The notes under the pieces were generated by a model that had not been told where the DNA came from, searched no databases, and was given only the letters and a program-made list of their open reading frames with translations. The translations under genes and the position numbers were made by a program. From JANNBN01 sp963763885 (lineage in GTDB: Bacteria > Actinomycetota > Acidimicrobiia > Acidimicrobiales > JANYDT01): a stretch of DNA of 64,000 nt. Location of the stretch: contig CAVXQD010000007.1 of assembly GCA_963763885.1 (NCBI GenBank), positions 1,612,001 to 1,676,000 of the forward strand, written 5' to 3'. Shown in pieces: positions 34,464-43,014 of the stretch; position 1 is the first letter of the stretch; every line of letters starts with the position of its first letter.

Positions 34464-35165
34464 ATGGTCATCACCGGATGGTCCGTCAAGGGCGGTTCTG
34501 GCACCACCGTTGTGTGTGCAGCGCTGGCGGCAACGTTGGCTCGGACCGCTCCCACCGTCCTCGTAGACCTGTGTGGTGACGCGCCAGCGCTGTTCGGCCG
34601 GGCCACGGTGCACCGGCAAGGGCTCCTGGATTGGATTACCGCAGACGGCTCTGTGGGGCCCGAAGCGATCGGGAACCTCATCGACCAGTCACGCCGTGGC
34701 GATGGCCCGGACCTCCTCGCTGCAAGCGCTCCAGATTCCAGCGAAGACTGGGCTGCCCCGCTCACTGTCCGTCAGCGGCAACGGCTGGAAGTGGGCATGG
34801 GGTGGCTCGCGGAGACCTATGACCGCGTCGTTGTCGATGCGGGAAGTCTTCGCGAAACAGCGGCTGACGTAGTCATTGGTCTGAGCACGGCAAGCGTCTT
34901 GGTGATCCGGCCATGCACTATGTCGGTTCGTGCGGCACTCAGATCCAAGCGGTCCGTCGTCGGCACTGTCGTCGTCGGCAGTGGGAGTGGTTCGCTGCGG
35001 GCACACGATCTTGAAGCGTTGCTCGGTGTTCCGGTCTTCGGCCACGTGCCCACGGACCGCAGCATTCCCGCAGCAGTCGATGCTGGCACGTTCGGTGTGC
35101 GCATTCCGCGACAGTTGCGAGCATCTGTGACGTCGCTCCAATCCGGGCTTGGGCTCCCAACGTGA
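34464..35165 (+). CDS. CpaE/MinD-like P-loop ATPase of the Tad pilus operon
   Basis: 233 residues. The deviant Walker A WSVKGGSGTTVVCAALAA is at the N-terminus, and VLVDLCGDAP and YDRVVVDAGS are the expected Walker A' and B-like strands. In Tad systems, CpaE/TadZ-type proteins position the secretion machine at the membrane. The family frame extends upstream, but a GAGGAGG ribosome site fixes ATG 34464. It ends in a GTGA overlap with tadA. Confidence 0.85.
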   Translation: MVITGWSVKGGSGTTVVCAALAATLARTAPTVLVDLCGDAPALFGRATVHRQGLLDWITADGSVGPEAIGNLIDQSRRGDGPDLLAASAPDSSEDWAAPLTVRQRQRLEVGMGWLAETYDRVVVDAGSLRETAADVVIGLSTASVLVIRPCTMSVRAALRSKRSVVGTVVVGSGSGSLRAHDLEALLGVPVFGHVPTDRSIPAAVDAGTFGVRIPRQLRASVTSLQSGLGLPT

Positions 35166-36289
35166 ACGGGCCAAGCGAAATCGATTTCCTCGCCGACCGC
35201 GTCGAGACCACCCTCATCAACGCACTTCGCCACACTCCCGATCTCCCAGTCCAACAGGCAGCCCGGTCATGGGCGCAGCGGTTCGATCCTCTCGTTCCGC
35301 CGCAGATATTGGAGCAGGTCACGCGTCGGGTGGTTGCAAACCTCACCGGCACCGGTCAGCTTGCACCGTTCCTTGAAGACCCGTCCGTCACCGAGCTAAT
35401 GGTCACCCGCGGGCAGATCTGGATCGAACGTCACGGCCGAATTGAACAGGTGCCACATCTTCATCTCGCCGATGACGCTGTCCTTCGTATCGTCGAGCGG
35501 ATAATCGCGCCACTTGGTTTGGAGCTGAACCGGGCCCACCCGATGGTCGATGCTCGACTGCCAGACGGTTCACGGCTCAACGTCGTCATTCCGCCGCTCG
35601 CCATCGACGGACCGTGCCTCACTGTCAGGCGCTTCGCGGCTCGGTGTCTCACCCTGCAGGAATTCACCGCCCAGCCCGCGTTGACCTCGTTCATTCACGA
35701 TGCAGTGGCAGGCCGAAAGAACCTGCTCGTTTCAGGTTCAACCGGGTCTGGAAAGACAACGCTGCTCAACACCCTCGGATCCATCTGTGCACATACAGAC
35801 AGGATCGTCACCATCGAAGATGCCGCCGAGCTTCGATTACCAGGTCCACATATTGTCCGCCTCGAGGCACGGCCAGGCTCCACTGACGGAAGCGGCAGAG
35901 TCACCATCAGAGAGTTGGTAAGAAACGCGCTTCGCATGCGCCCCGACCGAATCATCATCGGCGAGGTTCGCGGCGGCGAGGCCTTTGACATGATCACCGC
36001 GCTGAACACCGGTCACGACGGTTCCATGACCACCATCCATGCAAACTCCGCTACCGACGCTTTGCGGCGTCTCGAGCTCATGATGCTCCTTGCGGGAATC
36101 GAGCTCCCTCTCGCCGCAGTTCGCCAGCAGATCGGTTCCGCCATTCACGCGGTCGTTCACGTCGCTCGGTCAACTGGTGGCAGCCGAACGATTTGCGAAG
36201 CCGGGCACGTACGCATTGTTGATGGTCAGCTCTGCGTCGCGAGCCAAGAGTTTCAGCCCCGCACCTCCGCTGATTCGGAAGGAACGTGA
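35162..36289 (+). CDS. tadA: TadA/CpaF secretion ATPase
   Basis: 375-residue hexameric ATPase that powers Tad pilus assembly. Walker A GSTGSGKTTLLN (residues 192-203), Asp box IVTIEDAAEL, Walker B RIIIGEVRGGEAFDM and His box TTIHANS are all intact. The N-terminal domain resembles CpaF (VTELMVTRGQIWIERHGRIEQ). GTG 35162 overlaps the previous stop by four bases, so expression is coupled. It is followed by tadB and tadC with GTGA and ATGA overlaps. Confidence 0.95.
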   Translation: MNGPSEIDFLADRVETTLINALRHTPDLPVQQAARSWAQRFDPLVPPQILEQVTRRVVANLTGTGQLAPFLEDPSVTELMVTRGQIWIERHGRIEQVPHLHLADDAVLRIVERIIAPLGLELNRAHPMVDARLPDGSRLNVVIPPLAIDGPCLTVRRFAARCLTLQEFTAQPALTSFIHDAVAGRKNLLVSGSTGSGKTTLLNTLGSICAHTDRIVTIEDAAELRLPGPHIVRLEARPGSTDGSGRVTIRELVRNALRMRPDRIIIGEVRGGEAFDMITALNTGHDGSMTTIHANSATDALRRLELMMLLAGIELPLAAVRQQIGSAIHAVVHVARSTGGSRTICEAGHVRIVDGQLCVASQEFQPRTSADSEGT

Positions 36290-36981
36290 GCTCGGTGTCA
36301 CCGCAAGTCGCTGCCGTTTTCGCGGTTGCAGCCATGGCCGCCGCTCGGTCAATGTGGGTCGCTCGGCATCGATCGAAGGTACGTGTCCAAGTGAGCGCCG
36401 TTGCTCCTGCGCCAACACGCTCAGTCGCTCAAGTGCGTCGTCGGCGCAAACCCGACCCAAACGCAGAACTCCTCGAGCTACTTGGGTTGATCGGGCGCAA
36501 CCTCGCCGCGGGAACATCACTTTCGCTCGCAATCTCAGAGTCACTTTCGGTGTCAGCAGGCGGCCCAGTCCACCTTGGCCTTCATCGGGTTGCAATACAG
36601 ACTCCACAGATCGGCCTCATCGGAGCATTGCGTCAGTGGGGATTGGAAGACGTCACGTGCCGGCGAACCGCATGGGCGTTGGCCGTAGCAGCAGAAACAG
36701 GCGGCGATCCGCTCGCGGCCATCGACGCGCTCACGGAAAGTCTTCGAGCCGAACGTGCGCTGCAACGCGAACTCGGAGCCTTAACCGCACAGTCGCGCCT
36801 TTCGGCTGCTGTCCTCGGCCTTGTCCCAATCGGCTTTGGGACACTGATGTCCGGGACAGATGCGCAAGCACGACATTTCCTTCTCGCTACTGCTCCTGGC
36901 CGTTCATGCCTAGCCGTTGGCCTGCTGCTTGATGCAGTGGCTTGGCGCTGGCTTCGTTCAATCGGGGCGGTAATCACATGA
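36286..36981 (+). CDS. tadB: TadB-like inner membrane platform protein
   Basis: 231 residues, shorter than many TadB proteins and lacking most of the N-terminal soluble domain. The conserved type II secretion F segment (LIGRNLAAGTSLSLAISES, then AVAAETGGDPLAAIDALTESLRA) is visible, and the last third is hydrophobic with two likely helices. With TadC it forms the platform for the ATPase. The start GTG 36286 overlaps tadA by four bases. Confidence 0.8.
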   Translation: MSSVSPQVAAVFAVAAMAAARSMWVARHRSKVRVQVSAVAPAPTRSVAQVRRRRKPDPNAELLELLGLIGRNLAAGTSLSLAISESLSVSAGGPVHLGLHRVAIQTPQIGLIGALRQWGLEDVTCRRTAWALAVAAETGGDPLAAIDALTESLRAERALQRELGALTAQSRLSAAVLGLVPIGFGTLMSGTDAQARHFLLATAPGRSCLAVGLLLDAVAWRWLRSIGAVIT

Positions 36982-37865
36982 GTTCGTCGTTCGCCCCAAT
37001 CTGGGTGTGCGGCGTGCTCACCATCGGGGCGATTGTTGCAGCAGCAGGAGCGCGCCAGCGTCGACAATCCGCGCAACTGATTCGTCTCGTCCAAACGGGG
37101 ACATCCCAATCGGACTCCATCCACTCCTCGCACTATGAACATGAGCCCGCCGTGTCCGGCCACTCTTTAGAGATCCGCGTCGCCGCGTGGATAGGTGGAT
37201 GCCTCCTTCGGATTCTCCCGCGGCAGACTGGCGCTCATCCGGCCACAGTCGGCCGAGTCACCGCCGTTTTCGTTGTCACTGCGTTGATCAACCCGTTGCT
37301 CGGTCTCGCGGTGATCTCTTTCGCAGTGACGAGATCACGGCGTCTTCGGCGTCTTGACGAAGCGAAGCGCATTGCCAACATCCGCACCGAACTTGGGCTG
37401 ATCCTCGACCTGCTCCGCGTCGCGGTGAGCGCGGGAATGACGCTTCGCCAAGCCATCGTGGTTGTGTGCAGCCCAGAATCTGCCAACACGAAGGCCGCAG
37501 CAGAAGGACAAGAAGGCGAACTGTCGGCGCTGTTGTTCGGGTCCGTGCAGGCAGTTTCCCGAGGCGAACGCTTTGTAGATTCAATTGCAGCAATGGTGGA
37601 CACGCCGATTGTTGGATCAGAGCTGAGACTTCTCGCTTCCACGCTCATCAGTACCGAACGGTTTGGCACCCCGCCGGGGCCAGCGCTTGCAACGTTGGCT
37701 AGTGACGTCCGCGACCTTCGTCGTCGACTCGCCGAGGCCGAAGCCCGCCGGGTTCCGGTTCGGATGTTGGCTCCGCTCGTTCTCCTCCTTCTTCCCTCCT
37801 TCGCGCTACTCACCATTGCGCCTTTGCTCGCCGGCGGCCTGAGTTCGCTGCGCCTCACCCCATGA
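36978..37865 (+). CDS. tadC: TadC-like inner membrane platform protein
   Basis: 295 residues. Hydrophobic helices near residues 85-110 and at the C-terminus flank the GspF-type segment ILDLLRVAVSAGMTLRQAI and SRGERFVDSIAAM. ATG 36978 overlaps the tadB stop by four bases. The predicted partner is TadB. The frame extends a little further upstream, but the overlap fixes the start. Confidence 0.8.
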   Translation: MSSSFAPIWVCGVLTIGAIVAAAGARQRRQSAQLIRLVQTGTSQSDSIHSSHYEHEPAVSGHSLEIRVAAWIGGCLLRILPRQTGAHPATVGRVTAVFVVTALINPLLGLAVISFAVTRSRRLRRLDEAKRIANIRTELGLILDLLRVAVSAGMTLRQAIVVVCSPESANTKAAAEGQEGELSALLFGSVQAVSRGERFVDSIAAMVDTPIVGSELRLLASTLISTERFGTPPGPALATLASDVRDLRRRLAEAEARRVPVRMLAPLVLLLLPSFALLTIAPLLAGGLSSLRLTP

Positions 37866-37887
37866 CGGCCAACTCAACGGAGCGCCC

Positions 37888-38100
37888 ATGAATACCAACT
37901 CTCGCAACATGTACCCGTCCCTCAAGACCCCTCACCGACAACGAAAGGTTGAAACAGGACAAGCATCCGTCGAATACGCACTTGTCCTTCTTGGTGCTGC
38001 GTTGGTTGCCAGCCTGCTCATCGCATGGGCAACCAAGACGGACCTGCTGGACCAGCTGTTCGATCAGGTCCTCACGCTCATCAAGGGCAAGGCCCAATGA
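37888..38100 (+). CDS. Flp-type pilin precursor
   Basis: 70-residue prepilin. The processing site pattern GQASVEYALVLLGAALVASL has Gly at the cleavage position and Glu at +5, followed by a single hydrophobic helix and a short polar tail. It would be the major subunit of the Tad pilus. The N-terminal leader of about 23 residues is long and basic. No prepilin peptidase gene is in the window, so it must be elsewhere. Confidence 0.85.
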   Translation: MNTNSRNMYPSLKTPHRQRKVETGQASVEYALVLLGAALVASLLIAWATKTDLLDQLFDQVLTLIKGKAQ

Positions 38101-38459
38101 GAACGCGGCAGGATCACACCGATGAACGCGGGCAGGCAACCGTTGAATTCGCTGTGGTCCTGCCGCTCCTCGCGTTACTCATCCTTTTCGTTCTACAGGT
38201 TGTGGTCGTTGGTAGAGCACAGCTGATCTTGCAGTCCGCCGTTCGAGAGGCGGCCCGTGCGTGTGCCGTCAATCCTGGTTGCAGCGCTCCGATAATTGTC
38301 AGTGCGCATACCGATATGGTGGTGGATGTCGAAACCTCTACCGGTGTAGATGTTCACGTCTGGGCCAGCGCAGAGGTTCCGATAATCGTGCCAGGCCTAC
38401 GGTCCATCAGCGGGCTGAACGTGACTGCGTCAGCGACCATGCGAACCGAGACGAATTAG
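38097..38459 (+). CDS. TadE-like pseudopilin
   Basis: 120 residues. It carries the TadE signature ERGQATVEFAVVLPLLALLI with Gly/Glu as in prepilins, then a variable beta-rich domain with a Cys pair (ACAVNPGCS). Minor pseudopilins of this type join the Tad assembly complex. The ATG 38097 overlaps the pilin stop by four bases. It is the last gene of the operon, which converges with the helicase gene. Confidence 0.85.
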   Translation: MRTRQDHTDERGQATVEFAVVLPLLALLILFVLQVVVVGRAQLILQSAVREAARACAVNPGCSAPIIVSAHTDMVVDVETSTGVDVHVWASAEVPIIVPGLRSISGLNVTASATMRTETN

Positions 38460-38494
38460 CAGCGAACGTGTTATCGGGTTTGCAAAGCCGCCCG

Positions 38495-40780
38495 TCAGGA
38501 CCGCAATGCTGCCGTCAGAAGCGCCGCTGCGCCACGCTTGTCCAACGGATCGTTGCCGTTGCCGCACTTAGGAGATTGCACACATCCGGGACACCCGGCA
38601 ACGCACCGACATTGGTTCATCACGTCGAGTGTGGCCCGCACGTGGCTAACTCCCGCGGCGTAACCCAGCTCGGCGATTCCTGCTCCACCGGGGTAGCCGT
38701 CGTAGATGACAATCGTGGCGTTGCCGGTTTGCGGGTGCAGCGGGGTGGAGACGCCGCCCACGTCCCAGCGGTCGCAGATGGTGAACAGCGGAAGGATGGA
38801 AATTCCTGCGTGCTCTGCTGCATGGACGGTGCCAGGCAGATCCATGGGGGAAACCCCTGACCGGTCGAGCAATTCTTGATTGGCCTCAAACCAGAACGCC
38901 CGGGTTACCAGAGCCGATGGTGGAAGCGTCAGTGGCTCTTCTGCAATCAACTGTCCGCTGGAGATCTTTTTGCGCTGGTACCCAACGACCTGCTCCTCAA
39001 CTTCCACCATGCCCAAGCAGACAGTGAACGCACCGGCCGCTTTCGCTTGCTCAACAGAGAGAAAACGCAGTTGCGTGTCGGAGCGCACCTGGGTGTACTC
39101 GTCTACATCAACCGGCTCGACCCAAGCCAGACGATCCACGCGGTCCAACTCAACAACTCGATACTGCTGGCCCTGATGCAGGTACAAGGCCCCGGGGTGC
39201 GCCACAGAAAACGCGCGTCCCCCATCGACCGTGCCAACAAGCCGGTCGCCCTGGTCCACAATTCGATACTCAGATGCTCCCGTACCGCTCCGCAGCGAAA
39301 TCCGCGCTGCGGGCGAAGCAGCTCCGCTGTAAACCGCTCGGCCGTTGACAATGTGGAGTTGGTCCGCCACCACCAACTCACGCACGGCGTCTTCCACGGC
39401 GTCGGCGAGCGGAACCGGCACGAGGTCACGAGGCCCGTCGGCAGCGGATGTATCCGCGAAATCTGCGGCAATCCCGTCCTGTTCCAACGGCTTCTCGAAG
39501 GCAGCACACGCAACCTGTGGCAGGAGCACAAACGCGTTGACGGGGTTCACGATGACAGGCTCCGGCGGACGGGTGACCAGCTCCGTTGGGTGCGTTGCGT
39601 ACCACTGGTCCAACGCGTCGTCTCCAGCTACAAGTACCGCAAGGCTTCGTTGTGCTGATCTGCCTGCCCGCCCGATCTGCTGGCGGAACGACGAGATGGT
39701 CCCGGGAAATCCGTTGGTGATGCAGACGTCGAGGCCACCGATGTCGACGCCAAGTTCGAGTGCGCTGGTGGCTGCGACACCGAGCAACCGACCGTCGAAA
39801 AGCTCAGCTTCGATTGCGCGTCGCTCGGCAGGAAGGTATCCACCTCGATACGGGCGGATAGTCCGGGCCAGATCGTCTCCCACCAGCCGACGAGCTCTGG
39901 CCGCAACCACCTCTGTCCCGCGACGGCTGCGGGTGAACGCAATGGAACGCCACTGTTGCTGCACACAAGCTGCGAGCAGATGCGAGGTGGACGCGTTGCC
40001 GCTCACCGGCGAACCCGCAGCATCAACCGGCGGGTTCCAGACCGCCAGGACGCGCTCACCACGTGGTGAGCCGTCGTCGTCGACGACAACGGGATTGATA
40101 CCCGTGATCGACGCAGCAAGCGCCCCCGGGGTGCCCACCGTTGCCGATGTCGAAATGAAGACCGGGTCCGATCCATACAGACGACACAACCTCCGCAGCC
40201 GCCGAATGACGAGTGCAACGTGCGAACCGAATATGCCGCGGTAGGTGTGCAGTTCATCGATCACGACAAACTGCAAACGGCTGAGGAACGACGACCAACG
40301 ACCGTGATACGGCAGGATGCCCTGATGGAGCATGTCTGGATTGGTGAGGATCACCGAGGCATGGCGACGTGCCCACTGACGCGCGTCGGGCGGTGTGTCA
40401 CCGTCGTAGGTGACCGGAGAGAGCGCCTTCAGCTGCAAGGTCTCGGCTAAGGCGCCCAGGGAGCGGAGCTGGTCTTGCGCCAGCGCCTTCGTCGGAAACA
40501 TGAGCAGAGCAGTGGGAGCGGGCCGTTGCGCTGCTGCTGCCAACGCAAGCGGCAGTTGGTAACACAGGGTCTTGCCAGATGCAGTGCCCGTGGCGACAAC
40601 GACGGACCTGCCTGCAAGCACGTGCTCGATTGCGCTGGCCTGATGGGTCCACAATCCCCCGCCGCTCAACTCAAATCGGGGAAGTGCGTCCAGCCTGGCG
40701 AGCTGGTCGAACCGGGCTGCGCGGGCGGGCACCGTGTCGAGGAAGGCAAGTTCGTCGTTGGTCGCCAAGCGGCGAAGCAA
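38495..40780 (-). CDS. DEAD/DEAH-box helicase of the MrfA / DUF1998 type
   Basis: 761-residue superfamily 2 helicase. Motif I ATGTASGKTLCYQLPL, motif II DELHTYRG (DELH in place of DEAH), motif III ISTSATVG and motif VI QIGRAGRS are intact. The C-terminal part carries DUF1998 with a cysteine cluster CRCVAGCPGC...C that binds zinc. Characterised relatives (MrfA) repair mitomycin-type DNA damage with a partner nuclease, which is not seen next to it here. The start is TTG 40780, the only start codon before an in-frame stop at about 40805. Confidence 0.9.
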   Translation of the reverse strand: MLRRLATNDELAFLDTVPARAARFDQLARLDALPRFELSGGGLWTHQASAIEHVLAGRSVVVATGTASGKTLCYQLPLALAAAAQRPAPTALLMFPTKALAQDQLRSLGALAETLQLKALSPVTYDGDTPPDARQWARRHASVILTNPDMLHQGILPYHGRWSSFLSRLQFVVIDELHTYRGIFGSHVALVIRRLRRLCRLYGSDPVFISTSATVGTPGALAASITGINPVVVDDDGSPRGERVLAVWNPPVDAAGSPVSGNASTSHLLAACVQQQWRSIAFTRSRRGTEVVAARARRLVGDDLARTIRPYRGGYLPAERRAIEAELFDGRLLGVAATSALELGVDIGGLDVCITNGFPGTISSFRQQIGRAGRSAQRSLAVLVAGDDALDQWYATHPTELVTRPPEPVIVNPVNAFVLLPQVACAAFEKPLEQDGIAADFADTSAADGPRDLVPVPLADAVEDAVRELVVADQLHIVNGRAVYSGAASPAARISLRSGTGASEYRIVDQGDRLVGTVDGGRAFSVAHPGALYLHQGQQYRVVELDRVDRLAWVEPVDVDEYTQVRSDTQLRFLSVEQAKAAGAFTVCLGMVEVEEQVVGYQRKKISSGQLIAEEPLTLPPSALVTRAFWFEANQELLDRSGVSPMDLPGTVHAAEHAGISILPLFTICDRWDVGGVSTPLHPQTGNATIVIYDGYPGGAGIAELGYAAGVSHVRATLDVMNQCRCVAGCPGCVQSPKCGNGNDPLDKRGAAALLTAALRS

Positions 40781-40816
40781 CCCTTCGAAATTCCGCCGAT
40801 TCGGTCATCGCCCCCC

Positions 40817-40885
40817 GGTCCTGTCTTTTTCTTCGTGACGGGCCTGATTTTTTCTCTCCACAGGACCTGTCTTTTTGTTGTCTTT
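40817..40885. repeat. Three 23-bp-spaced direct repeats (GGnCCTGnYTTTTT)
   Basis: GGTCCTGTCTTTTT at 40817, GGGCCTGATTTTTT at 40840 and GGACCTGTCTTTTT at 40863 are spaced exactly 23 bp, about two helical turns. They lie in the region shared by the helicase gene (start 40780) and the small RHH gene (start 41058). The regularity looks like a tandem operator or an iteron, not coding sequence. Confidence 0.7.
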
Positions 40886-41057
40886 CGCTTCCGGAGGTCC
40901 AAAATCTGGACGATCCAAGGGTGCTGCGCGCGGCACGAATCGATCCCGCGCCGAGTGAGCACATTGCTGGCTACACACGGCGCAAAAGATGAACGTCTCC
41001 AACTTCGCCCGGCATGTGAAACCCTGCGGCACGAGGAAACGAATGGACGGAGAAACG

Positions 41058-41210
41058 ATGAAACGAACCATGAAATACCAAGTGTCTCTCCGGTTCTCCA
41101 GATCCGCATCGATGAAAAAATGCCAACAACTCGCCGCAAGGGCGAAACGAGAGCACACCACTCCGTCGAGCCTGGCACGAGAAGTGCTTCAGGCCTATCT
41201 CGCTTCGTGA
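41058..41210 (+). CDS. Small ribbon-helix-helix-like protein
   Basis: 50 residues, MKRTMKYQVSLRFSRSASM..., then helical LAREVLQAYLAS. The pattern of a short beta strand (QVSLRF) followed by two helices resembles CopG/Arc-type DNA-binding antitoxins and repressors. GGAG lies about eight bases before ATG 41058. No toxin gene is adjacent; the downstream gene is a glycosyltransferase on the other strand. It is close to the 23-bp repeats, so it may bind them. Small size makes the call uncertain. Confidence 0.5.
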   Translation: MKRTMKYQVSLRFSRSASMKKCQQLAARAKREHTTPSSLAREVLQAYLAS

Positions 41211-41224
41211 ACTGAGGCATTTGG

Positions 41225-42337
41225 TCATCTGCGGGATGGCCCGCACACGTCGTGATAGAGCAATTCGTACTTTTCCGCCATGGTCGCAGCGGTGAAGTTG
41301 GCCTCCCACCTGGACCGTGCCCGTTGTCCCATTTCATATGTTCGCATTGGGTCATCAAGCATCGAACGGATGACACGTGCGAGGTCTGCCGGGTCAGGAC
41401 TGCACAGCAATCCGCAATCGGTTGCGATCGCCTCCGCAATGCCGGGAAGGCGATTCGCGATGATCGGAAGCCCAGCGCGCATAGCTTCAAGCACGGTCAT
41501 CGGCATGCCCTCGTACTCCGAAACGAGGCAGAACACATCAGCTTCTGCCAGAAACGGGGCGGGATCAGCTTGGCCAACCAATGAAACTTGGTCCGCGATA
41601 GCGAGCCGCTCAACCTGTTCCGCCAGTGCAGACGACAGCTCGCCGTGTCCGACAATTGTGAGGTGCACGTTTCCATCGACGAGCTTCAGGGCATCTACCA
41701 GCAGGTCGGCTCGTTTTGGCGGGGAAAGGCGCGCCACCATCAGCAGGCGAAGAGGTTCGTTTGCCTCTCGGGGCTTCCGGCGGATTGGCTCCCGATCAGC
41801 AACACCGTTGTGAATGAGATGGACGTGCCCGCGGCGACCCACGCGGAGCCGTTCAGCAAGCTGTCGTTCGACTTCCGTCACGCATACAACTTCCGTTCCG
41901 ATACGACCAGCAACCCACTCGCCGGCAAAGGACTGCACACGCTGAGCAATGGGAGCGCCGGTTTGAAAAGGCCACCCGTGAGCGGAGTACACGCTTGGCA
42001 CGCCGCAGCAACGGGCAGCAATCCGCCCGAGGAGTCCACCCTTCGAGGAATGCGTGTGAACGATATTGAAGCGAGATGCACGGATCAAACTCGTAAGTAC
42101 ACGAACGGCTTTGCGGTCCTGCACCGGTGCCAGTCGATGTCTCAGATCCGGGACCTCGGTCACTACAACACCGAGCGAACGAAGGGCTTCAGAAACCGGG
42201 CCGACAACACCCGTTACAACCTGCACGGAGTGCCCGGCGCGTTGCTGTTGGACAACAAGTTCTTGCACCACACTCTGGGCGCCACCCACGTCGAGCTTGG
42301 TGATCACATGAAGGATGCGCAACGAACGCTCGGACAT
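41225..42337 (-). CDS. Glycosyltransferase family 4 (GT-B)
   Basis: 370 residues. The N-terminal domain opens RILHVITKLDVGGAQSVVQE and the C-terminal has PEKRADLL-type core (LSPPKRADLLVDAL), FCLVSEYEGMPMTVLEAMRAG and the EAMRAG/GLP segment that binds the nucleotide. It transfers a sugar to a lipid-linked acceptor in the surface polysaccharide pathway. The frame extends to 42613 over the RmlC gene, but ATG 42337 is the natural start. Confidence 0.9.
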   Translation of the reverse strand: MSERSLRILHVITKLDVGGAQSVVQELVVQQQRAGHSVQVVTGVVGPVSEALRSLGVVVTEVPDLRHRLAPVQDRKAVRVLTSLIRASRFNIVHTHSSKGGLLGRIAARCCGVPSVYSAHGWPFQTGAPIAQRVQSFAGEWVAGRIGTEVVCVTEVERQLAERLRVGRRGHVHLIHNGVADREPIRRKPREANEPLRLLMVARLSPPKRADLLVDALKLVDGNVHLTIVGHGELSSALAEQVERLAIADQVSLVGQADPAPFLAEADVFCLVSEYEGMPMTVLEAMRAGLPIIANRLPGIAEAIATDCGLLCSPDPADLARVIRSMLDDPMRTYEMGQRARSRWEANFTAATMAEKYELLYHDVCGPSRR

Positions 42338-42398
42338 TGGTGTTCCACCATAGGGCCATGGGAACCGCGCCAGCGCTGAATGCAGCCCACCCCGCCGC

Positions 42399-42950
42399 TC
42401 AGAGAACGTGGGAGCGCAGAAGCACCTCAAGTTGCGCGTAAGAACCAGAAGCGGCATCGCGTTCTGAAAGCAGAGGCTCGTGGATGGGCGGCCAGTCCAG
42501 GCCCAGAGCGGAATCATCCCATCGGCAACCAAATTCGTCGGTCGGGTCCCAATACTCGTCTGTCGCGTACAGGTGGGTGGTTGGTTCCGCGCTGACGAAT
42601 GCGTGGCCGACACCGGGCGGGATCAGTAACGCGCCTGAGAAGGGCGCGAGCGCTATTACTTCGGAACAGCCGTAAGTAGCGGAAGCGATGCGGAGGTCGC
42701 GTAGACCGACATGCAACGTCCCCGAGGTCGCCACAACCCAGTCGACATGACGAACATGCACGTGAAATCCGCGAACTACCGACGATGACGACTGAACGAG
42801 ATTCCACTGGAGCAAGGCGGGAAGGGGCCAGTCCGCACGCGACACAACGCCCAGCGTCCCGCGAGAATCCACCGCGGACGGAACGGAGAACAGCAGCGCT
42901 CCGTCGATTGACGTCGGGGTGTTGTTGAGCGCTGCAAGTCTGTTCTCCAC
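42399..42950 (-). CDS. dTDP-4-dehydrorhamnose 3,5-epimerase-like protein
   Basis: 183-residue cupin of the RmlC family. It has RGFHVHVRHVDW in place of the usual RG(L/M)H core, IPPGVGHAF and RWDDSALGLDWP, as in RmlC. These enzymes epimerise a 4-keto sugar for rhamnose or related deoxysugars. The deviation at the catalytic motif (VH in place of a more typical Y/Q) suggests a different sugar or weaker activity. It lies 61 bp upstream of the family 4 glycosyltransferase and probably shares its transcript. Confidence 0.75.
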   Translation of the reverse strand: MENRLAALNNTPTSIDGALLFSVPSAVDSRGTLGVVSRADWPLPALLQWNLVQSSSSVVRGFHVHVRHVDWVVATSGTLHVGLRDLRIASATYGCSEVIALAPFSGALLIPPGVGHAFVSAEPTTHLYATDEYWDPTDEFGCRWDDSALGLDWPPIHEPLLSERDAASGSYAQLEVLLRSHVL

Positions 42951-43001
42951 GGAAGATCAGTGCCTTCCGAACCATGCGGTTCGTTGAATAGGGGATGAAC
43001 A

Positions 43002-43007
43002 TAGTCT
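43002..43007 (+). promoter_or_regulatory. Putative -10 box of the leaderless dehydrogenase gene
   Basis: TAGTCT followed by 7 nt and ATG 43015, the same geometry as at fic and ku. Confidence 0.4.
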
Positions 43008-43014
43008 GGGCAGA

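Noticed and set aside
40817..40885. Three spaced repeats considered as a mini CRISPR array
   Set aside because: The 9-bp gaps between 14-bp cores are far too short for spacers, and no cas genes are nearby.
41225..42613. Longer start for the family 4 glycosyltransferase
   Set aside because: The added residues have no family similarity and would overlap the RmlC-like gene; ATG 42337 is at the usual start of the fold.
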